A DNA stretch of 64,000 nucleotides from Brachypodium distachyon (taxonomy: Eukaryota > Streptophyta > Magnoliopsida > Poales > Poaceae). The DNA lies in assembly GCF_000005505.3 (NCBI RefSeq), contig NC_016133.3:49441237-49505236 (forward strand), in the 5' to 3' direction. Of this stretch, positions 56,698-64,000 are shown piece after piece. Below the pieces are notes generated by a model. That model was not told the DNA's origin and made no database searches. It worked only from the letters and a program-made list of their open reading frames with translations. The position numbers and the translations under genes are program-made. Each line of letters opens with the position of its first letter. The stretch's first letter is position 1.

Positions 56698-58102
56698 CTA
56701 AACCTGACGAGGGATGATCTCCACGAAACCAAGCTTCAGTCTCATCTCCACGAACTTGACTTTGCCCAGTGCCTTGGTGAGGATATCAGCTAGCTGTCCG
56801 TCAGTGCCAATGTGGTCGACTTCCACCATGCCATCCTCAATACATGAGCGGATATAGTGAAAACGAGTATCGATATGCTTACTCCGCTCGTGGTGAACCG
56901 GGTTCTTGCTGAGAGCAATCGCCGATTTGTTGTCGACGTGCAACTTCACTGGACTTGGTGCAGCGCCGAGCAACTCTCCCGGGAGCCTTGCCATCCAGAC
57001 TCCATGACACGCAGCCGACACCGCTGCAATGTATTCTGCCTCACAAGACGAAAGAGCAACTACCCTTTGCTTCTGCGACGTCCATGACACAACGTTGGAG
57101 TTCAGCAAAAATGCCACTCCACTTGTGCTCTTGCGATCATCAAGATCCCCAGCAAGATCACTATCACTGAACCCAACAAGCTCAGCCTTTTGTGCACCAC
57201 CATACTTATAACAACAGCCGTACCTGATGGTGCCACTGACATAACGCAGAATTTGCTTGACAGCAGCCCAGTGCTGCCCGTTTGGAGCTTCCATGAAACC
57301 TGCTCACGATGCCGACTGCAAAGGTGATGTCTGGCCTCGTGTTGCATAAGTATCGCAGGCTCCCAACAATGCTCCTATACCGTGTGGCGTCCACGGCATC
57401 TCCTGAACCTGCCTTCGTCAGTTTCAGCCGGTTCTCAATGCGTATGCTGCAGGTGTTGCACCCCTTCATTCCTGATGATTCCAAGATCTTCTCAGCATAT
57501 GCACCTTGACAGAGAGTGATCGTGCCTCCAGCTTGCACAACCTTGATCCCAAGGTAGTAACTCAAGAGACCAAGATCACTCATCTCGAACTTGAGCTTCA
57601 GCTCTGTCTTGAACACCTCGATATCTTCAGTGCTTGAGCCGTTGATTATCAGATCATCAACGTACACGCCAACAATGAGTACTGACTCACCAGAGCTCTT
57701 GTACACTGCATGCTCGTTTGGGCTGCGTGTGAAATCAAGTGACAGCAGCGTCGTGTCCAACTTTGAGTTCCATGCCCTCGGTGCCTGGCACAATCCATAG
57801 AGTGCCTTGACCAGCTTCAGCACTTTTCCTTGACGCTCATCATCAACAAAACCAGGTGGCTGGTGTACATACACCTCCTCCATGAGTTCACCGTTCAAGA
57901 ACGCTGACTTGACGTCCATGTGATGCACCTGCCAACCATGGTGAGCTGCCATCGCCAAGAGGAGCCTCACTGTCTCCATTCGTGCCACAGGCGCAAAGAC
58001 TTCATCATAGTCAATGCCCTGCCATTGAGCATAGCCCTTCGCTACAAGGCGGGCTTTGTGCTTCACCACATTGCCGGTTGGGTTCTTCTTCACCTTGAAC
58101 AC
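56698..58102 (-). pseudogene. Copia RT and RNase H region, broken
   Basis: Two overlapping frames cover the 3' part of pol. 57206-58102 encodes the reverse transcriptase, with RLVAKGYAQWQGIDYDEVFA, MDVKSAFLNGELMEEVYV and the catalytic LIVGVYVDDLII box. 56698-57294 encodes the RNase H domain (GFSDSDLAGDLDDRKSTSG, ALSSCEAEYIAA, HVDNKSAIALSKNP, HIDTRFHYIR). The two are in different frames, separated by a shift around 57250-57300. A stop at 58103-58105 also cuts RT from the upstream pol frame. Confidence 0.92.
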
Positions 58103-59310
58103 TCACTTCAGGCCTATTGCCTTGTGCCCCTTCGGGAGATCAGCAAACTCCCACGTGCCATTGCTTTGGATCGAATCCAACTCATCCATCATGGCCTGTT
58201 TCCAGCAGCTTTCATCAAGTGCATCGGCCACTGTTTCAGGCTCCTCAACAGCTGCAAGACACACATCATTAGGCATCTCGTTGTCGACGTCGAGGATCAT
58301 AACGTAGTCGTCGTCGTATCTGCGGTTCGGCTTGAAGACGCCCGCTTGCGCCCTCGTGACCACCGTGTGCGTTGGTGGCGCCACAGATGCTGCCGGCGTG
58401 GCAGACGTGGCAGACGCGGCACGCTGATTTTCTGCCGCGGCAGGCGTTGCGGCAGGTGTTGGTGAAGCATTTTCTGCCGCGGTAGCTCCTGCCGCCGCAG
58501 GTTCTGTCGCCGTAGGCCGTGGCTCGTGGACGACGCGCACCGTGTGGACGTAGTGGTCGACGACGAAGTTGGCCGGAGCCTGGGCATTGCCGGAGTTGTC
58601 CCAGTCCCAGCGAGCATGCCACCAAACACACGCAAATAGCTAACATCTGGCTTATAACCGTGCCATACCTCAAACGGGGTTTTGCCCTCTACTGATTTCG
58701 TCGGCGATCTGTTCAGGAGGTAGACAGCTGTGGTGACAGCCTCCCCCCAGAACCGAGCAGGGACGCTCTTGGCCTTCATCAAGCTCCTTGCCGTGGCGAC
58801 GATCGTCTGGTTCCGGCGTTCCACGACGCCGTTTTGCTGCGGGGAGTAGGCCGCCGTGAGCTGGCGGCCAATGCCTTCGTCGGCGCAGTACGTGGCGAAC
58901 GTGGCCACGGTAAACTCCCCGCCGCGATCGGTGCGCAGCATTCGCAGCTTGCGCCCGGTCTCCACTTCCACTCCGGCGCGGAAACGGACGATGGCGGCAG
59001 CAGCTTCATCCTTCGTCGTGAGGAGCTGCAGCCACATATACCTGCTCTGGTCATCAACAAGCAGTAGGAAATAGCGCCGCCCGGCTGGTGTCGCCGGCGT
59101 GATGGGGCCACAAAGATCCCCATGCACCAAGTCCAGCAGGCCCGTGGCACGTCTCTTGGCCTGCTGTGGGAACGACGAGCGTCGTTGCTTGCCGACGAGG
59201 CAGCCGTCGCAGACCTGATCGATGTGGTCCACGAACGGTAGCCCGCGCACCATCTCCTGTCGGTGCAGCTTGCGCAGGACGTCGAAGTTGAGGTGGCCGA
59301 AGCATGCCAC
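58103..59310 (-). pseudogene. Copia integrase and connector region, broken
   Basis: One frame (58297-59310) encodes the integrase: the HHCC-type zinc region (GHLNFDVLRKL to CDGCLVGKQRR) and the catalytic core. The core contains DLVHGDLCGPI and, after it, RTDRGGEFTVATF with AAYSPQQNGVVERRNQTI, giving the DDE triad. It runs to RVFGG, where a frameshift occurs. The next frame (58103-58540) carries the Ala/Pro-rich connector and the start of the RT domain (ESCWKQAMMDELDSIQSN). Confidence 0.9.
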
Positions 59311-60928
59311 CTCCAGGCGTCTTCGTCATGGCGCGCCGAGAGGCAGACCGGCTGGGACACGCCCAGCTTGATCACGTACAGGCGGTTCTTGGCTCGCGGC
59401 ACCTTGGCGAGTAGTTGACGGCGACGATCCCGGAGTCGCAGCATGCCGTTTTCGATGAGCGTTTGGCAGCCATTCTCGTCGAGCTGGCCAAGACTCACGA
59501 TGTTGCTTCGCAGCTTGGGGATGAAGTACAGATCCGTGAGTGCCCGGTGCTCCCCGCTTCGACAGGAGAACAAGATCGTCCCCCGTCCTTTGATCTCGAC
59601 GACCGATCCATCCCCGAACTTCACCGTGCCGGTGACCGCCGTGTTTAGCTCGGCGAAGACAGACACATGGCCTGTCATGTGGTTGCTGGCCCCCGTGTCC
59701 AGGTACCACGAGTCGTCGCAGAGCGTCTCCTTCGTGAGAAAGACACGTTCCTCAACGAACGACACACGCTCGGAGTCACGCACCGCCAGCGTCGTCTGCA
59801 CGTTGACGCGCGCCGCAAGTTCCGGCGTCTCCGCCGTGGTGGCCATGAGTAGCGTGGGTGCATCGTCGTCACTCAGAGTGCATCCACGCGCCAGCATCAG
59901 TGCCGGCTCATCGTCGTCCACCTTGGCCAGGTTTGCACGCTGCCCTTTGCGTTCGCCCTCCTTGCAGTCCCTTGAGATGTGGCCTGCATATTTGTTACAG
60001 TTGTAACATTTAACCTGCGACATGTCGCGCTCACCATCACGTGCTTCGCGGTGTCGCTGTCGTGCGCCCGCGGCCGCTGCTTGCCGTGGCGCTTGCCCTT
60101 GTTGCTGCTGGACCCGGAGCCTTGCTCGGCGTCCTTGTACTTCCCGCGCGCACGCCACTCCTCCTCCGTGAGAAGCAGCTGGCTGCCGGACGCGCCTCCC
60201 CCGTCGCCGGAGTGGCGCTCGTCTGATGACCGCAGCCGCCCGAACAGCTCCTTCACGGAGAGCTCGTCCAGGTCCAGCAGCGTCTCGATCGAGCAGACCA
60301 TATTGGCATACCTGCCCGGCACGACGCGTAGGATCTTGTGGACGACGCGCCCTTCCTCCATCTCGTCGCCGAGGGACCGCAGGTTGTAGACGAGGGTGGT
60401 GATGCGCATGCCGAAGGAGTCGAGCGTCTCCCCATCGTGGAATGTCATCTTCTCGAACTCAGTGCGCAGGCGTTGTGCCGTCGCTTCGCCCACTCGGTTT
60501 GAGCCCATCCTCATCACCTTGACGGCCTCCCATGCCTCGTGTGCTGACTCCTTTGCCACCAGGACGGGCTTCATCTCCGGCGGCACGGCCCGGAGCAGCG
60601 CTGCCAGAGCCGACATGTCGTCGCGGTCCGACACCATGTCCACAGCGAGCATGGCCTCCCAGAGACCTTGGGCGCGCAGGATGATCTGCATGTGCGCAGC
60701 CCACTGGAAGTAGTTGGTGGTGGTGAGCTCGGGGTAGACCACTGATCTGCCGCCGTGTCCAGACTCCCGGATCACCCGCTCGTGGACGACCACCTCGTTG
60801 GCGCCCCTTCTCGTCCTGCTCCGCCCACGGCTGGCGTCTCGTGGCTGTGGGCGTTGCCGCGGCGGCGTGCGGGACGGCGATCCGGACTGGCCGGACGGGC
60901 GCTGGCTAGCTGCCTTGCTCCCGGCCAT
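59311..60928 (-). pseudogene. Copia gag and protease region, broken
   Basis: Gag starts at 60928 (MAGSKAASQRPSGQS) and includes the conserved gag core (YPELTTTNYFQWAAHMQIIL, LRTEFEKMTFHDGETLDSFG). A frameshift near 60150 leads into the second frame with the CCHC zinc knuckle (CYNCNKYAGHISRDC). The aspartic protease motif WYLDTGASNHMTG and the GAG pre-integrase segment (LYVIKLGV) follow in that frame. Another frameshift near 59310 separates protease from integrase. Confidence 0.9.
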
Positions 60929-60970
60929 CTCTCCTCTCCAGCGATCTCACGTTTGTGGCTCTGATAGCAC

Positions 60971-61384
60971 TGTTAGAAATCTCGCCAGGAGCTCTCTCAC
61001 TCACACACGAAGTAGTCAAGGGACTCAGTAATTTTGCGCAGCGTACGACTTGCTACGTTTCTTCTTTCTCCTTTATTTATACCAGCCGTTGCATCTCAAC
61101 AGAACTGGTTCACGATTAGCTACAAAACCGGCAGTAATGCGTCGCCTACTGGACGTGCCATCCCACGCCGCTAACACCCTGCGAACTACATGCAACGATA
61201 AGCAAAGTCTACGCTAGATAGAATCCACGACGTGAACAGAACTCACGCTACGTGGCTGTTTTATTTGCTAACTGAAAACAGAAAAGATACTCCAAAAGCT
61301 CACCCATATCGCATGCGCTACGAGTTTCTCGCTGCGGCCAGGATCCCTCGGCAGTGCCTCGGCAGGTTTAAGTCCTGGCCAACA
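60971..61384 (-). repeat. 5' LTR of the Copia element
   Basis: The matching 414-bp copy of 56275-56688. In element orientation it is the 5' LTR, next to the primer-binding site. Confidence 0.93.
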
Positions 61385-61943
61385 ACCTACACACTGGCTA
61401 TTTTGACTGCACCTGGAGCTAACGAATTCAACTCAAGGCCATATCTAGTGCTATACATGCAACAAACCGGTGCAGCGACAGGCGTGGCGTTACTCCATCA
61501 CACAAATGCACGCCAGGCATGGAGGGACAGAGCAATAGTACTGCAGACTGAAGAAAATCGAAAAGATGGTGAGCATATTTACCTCCTCAAGATTAAGCAC
61601 CTCCAAGATTCGAGATCAGACACAAGAATTAATTGAAGCTCAATGCATAGTTCCATGGAGGAATTCTGAAGGCAGTGAGAGCATCCACAGAAACACTGCA
61701 GGATTAAAGTCTCCAAGATCCAAGATCAAGACAAGAAAACAAAGTGCATGCGTGAGTAAATCCTACTCCAGGTGGCAAAATCTCCTAAGGTAAACACGTT
61801 CCCAGGGAAGCTCTACGAAAGTAAGTGGAACTACTCGTTTGTAAGCATGGTATTATCATCCTACATTGTAACTTTGTAGGCATGGTATTATCATCCAACC
61901 CAGGAGCTCTCTCTTGTCGATCAAAACTCAAAGCCCTCTCGGG
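61385..61943. other. Intergenic region between the Copia element and the PP2C 3' end
   Basis: Short frames without recognisable domain; it includes the 3' untranslated region of the PP2C gene. A short word tggtattatcatc occurs twice (61848 and 61879), a small tandem duplication. Confidence 0.45.
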
Positions 61944-64000
61944 TCAAGACAAAGGCAGAAGGGATTCTTCCTCTGTGGCGCCGCCACTGGACCCCTTATC
62001 CTCTTCTTCCTTGACCTCCGTAATCTCTGTCACGCAGGTGTCAGCCCTGGCTTTAGCGCCTGCGCCGCCGGCACTAATTGCTGGGATGGGATTGGTGCTA
62101 CTGCTGGGAATGAAAGCGGGGTCGACCACGGGGACGTTGCCGGCTGGAGGAGGAACCACGTGGACGTCGCTGGCTGGAGGAGGAACCCTGGGGGCGTGCT
62201 TGAACTGAACCAGTATCATGGTCATGTTGTCTTGCGTCCTCATGCAAATATCAATAAGTAACTCACAAATGAAACGCAGATCTCTAATCCCCTGCATTTA
62301 TCACAGCATATATATACCATGTCAAATTGTCAAGGCAACATGAATAACAATTCTATGTACAGATGCATAAAATTCAAACACATGCTATTTCTTATATGCT
62401 CTTCAAACGAAGGCTTTTGGGTACTTCCTCCGTTCCATAATTCTTGTCGAAATATTACATGTATCTAGACGTTTTTTTAGAAATAGATACATCCATTTTT
62501 AGGCAAAGTTGAGATAAGAATTATGGAACGGAGGGAGTATTAATCAACTGTCAAATAGCCCAGCAGAGTACTGAATGTTAATACAGTTAGAGCAGATATA
62601 TTCTACAATCCTCCGTCACATAAAAATTTCTTCATCCGGTCGAGTATTACTTTGAATGTAGAACTCTCATCACAAGAAGAGAAAGAATGAGTGAAAAAAC
62701 TCACGGAATTCAACTGCTTGTGTACAAAATCAACCGCACCCTGACTTGAAACGTAATCCCTGAAGGCAGGGAAGAACAGAGGCGTGTAGTTGAAGTATAG
62801 TAATATGAATTAATTTATAAAAGTATAAAAAATAAGACTCGATGGGTACTAGTGGGCTGCACATTGTGGCAAGTTGAGTTTATTCTGTTATTAGTTTTAG
62901 CATATGCTCCCAGGCCCAGCTGAGCAGATTACTACAGGCAAAATATATATTGTTCCACAAATTAATACAATCCCTATCTGTGTTAATTCTCATGGAGTGA
63001 CAATTTAGTAAACAGGCTCTTTCAAGATGAATCAAACATATGAGGCTACCATTCAATCAGCCATGTAAACAGATATGAAACCATAGAATTTTAATGTCTT
63101 TTAGTAATTATCTGAACACCTAGATTCAATGGTGGAGCCAAGGTTGCATATACCTTGTAAGTTGTAACTACTTATTTTATCAATACATATACACTGTTGG
63201 AGCCTCTCCTACAGTTTTCAGTCAAACAATTATCTGAACTCCATGAAGCACTAGCTAATGTAAGCACTGGCACATGCTCCTCTTTTCAGTAACTTTGAAC
63301 TACAAACTTGACATCCTAGTACAAGAAACCATACCAAAATGAACTACACAGGCGATGAAGTAGCTTGGACTTAGAATATACCAGTCCAGACCACATCGAC
63401 TTTACTGAACCATAATGTAAAGACCGATCTGGACAAGTTCTACTGTCCTAAGACTAAATAAGCATGCAACATAATTGCCCTTTTTTAGTAGATTCATTCT
63501 GGATGAAATTTTCTACTTAAAAGTACAATGATATAGAGCGTGGTTTTAGTACAAGGAAACCAGTTCTTCATTTTTAGCAGAGGAAATACCAGAGGCCGTC
63601 GCTTGCTATAACAAGAAACTCGGTATCATCAGTAATGTCCACCTAGCCAAAAAGGGAAATTTCCATCAAAACACACCCGTGTAAAAACGCTTATATTCCA
63701 CCAACACAACTAAATTAGAAACTTACAGTCATAATGTCAGGACTACATGTCACCATTTGTTCTTCAGGAGTCAAATCTTTGTTCCTCTTTAACTGAAAAG
63801 ACCCTGAAATGTAAGTAGGCAAAATGTCAAGAACAATGAGATAGAACGTATGCAAGTATGCAACCAACCAAAAGGAAATCAGATAAGACTATACCAATAG
63901 ATCTGGACACGGCTAAGATTCCATTAACACGATGGACTCCCAATCGCGTTCCAACTATTACTCCAAGCAACATCTTAGGTAACTTACTCCTGCTAATTTT
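61944..64000 (-). CDS. PP2C-type protein phosphatase, 3' part (5' end outside the window)
   Basis: Minus-strand exons visible here are 63895-64000 (open to the window edge), 63727-63803, 63590-63642, 62705-62759 and 61944-62291, with consistent phases. Together they encode the C-terminal ~215 residues of a PP2C (PPM) Ser/Thr phosphatase: GVHRVNGILAVSRSIG, LKRNKDLTPEEQMVTCSPDI and DDTEFLVIASDGLWDYVSS (with the metal-binding Asp in DGLWD). DFVHKQLNSGIRDLRFICE and the end motif DNMTMILVQFK follow. PP2Cs use two metal ions to remove phosphate; many plant members act in stress signalling. After the catalytic domain comes a tail of ~75 residues, Pro-rich (PRVPPPASDV, HVVPPPAGNV) then acidic (EITEVKEEEDKGSS). 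A MITE lies in the intron before the last exon. The N-terminal half is beyond 64000. Confidence 0.88.
62424..62537. mobile_element. Stowaway-type MITE in a PP2C intron
   Basis: The ends cttcctccgttccataattc and gaattatggaacggagggag are inverted copies, and TA flanks both sides (62422-62423 and 62538-62539). It is the same family as the MITE in AKR2 intron 2 (shared catgtatctagacg). Confidence 0.92.

Larger units (their letters stand above)
56275..61384 (-). mobile_element. Copia LTR retrotransposon, structurally complete
   Basis: Two 414-bp LTRs (56275-56688 and 60971-61384) begin TGTTAGAAATCTCGCC and end CCTGGCCAACA. By eye they differ at roughly 20 positions, so the insertion is not recent. 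Flanks ACCTC (56270-56274) and ACCTA (61385-61389) are a 5-bp target duplication with one change. On the minus strand the primer-binding site (gtgctatcagagccac, plus 60955-60970) follows the 5' LTR. The purine tract (agggggagatt, plus 56689-56699) precedes the 3' LTR. Order gag-protease-integrase-RT-RNase H on the minus strand places it in Copia. The coding region is broken by several frameshifts and stops, so it could move only with help. Confidence 0.96.

Noticed and set aside
1..64000. CRISPR arrays, operons, riboswitches, rRNA, organellar insertions
   Set aside because: None seen; the content is plant nuclear DNA and the only direct-repeat array (50168-50640) is a diverged minisatellite without spacers.

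Overview
The window is nuclear DNA of a grass, most likely a pooid (Triticeae-type) cereal. The genes have plant introns with GT-AG borders, GC-rich monocot first exons and grass-type families. The transposon load includes Stowaway-type MITEs, LINE pieces, a Copia element, a Mutator-like element and a solo LTR whose terminus matches my memory of the Triticeae Angela/BARE/WIS group. There is no sign of bacterial or organellar sequence. The species assignment is inference.

Layout. 1-7.5 kb is a repeat-rich stretch: two copies of an old duplicated block, a solo LTR (1590-3355, target-site duplication AGTCT) and a broken partial copy of the eIF2A gene (6520-7515). 7.8-14.1 kb holds two tandem aldo-keto reductase genes separated by a MITE and a LINE 3' fragment. 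15.3-19.7 kb is the intact 13-exon gene for translation initiation factor eIF2A (+). 20.6-22.5 kb encodes a three-exon, probably plastid-targeted single-pass membrane protein (-). 25.8-26.7 kb is a class IV chitinase (+), and 28.1-28.4 kb a small secreted peptide precursor with a PIP-like C-terminus (-). 29.4-30.6 kb is a Mutator-like element with long inverted repeats and a perfect 9-bp target duplication.

32.4-37.3 kb is a 13-exon LUC7-like U1 snRNP gene (-), head-to-head with a TRAF-type zinc-finger gene (38.3-40.1 kb, +). That gene converges on an 18-exon C2/GRAM/VASt gene of the BAGP1 type (40.6-46.9 kb, -). A tRNA-Ser(AGA) gene lies at 48.5 kb and a seven-unit minisatellite at 50.2-50.6 kb. 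A cyclin gene (51.7-52.8 kb, -) is bracketed by direct repeats, one of which carries a MITE that was itself split by a LINE. 56.3-61.4 kb is a structurally complete but coding-dead Copia retrotransposon (-), and 61.9-64.0 kb is the 3' part of a PP2C phosphatase gene (-) running off the window.

The genes look like an ordinary eukaryotic gene island rather than one pathway. Translation, splicing, stress and defence functions sit side by side, and the chitinase and PIP-like peptide could both belong to pathogen responses. I see no novel multi-gene system. The most unusual items are the captured-sequence Mutator-like element, the nested MITE/LINE with its own empty-site control in the window, the interleaved AKR/eIF2A duplication history, the PIP-like peptide, and several splice-level oddities (a translatable 90-nt intron, a GC-AG intron, a duplicated decoy donor).
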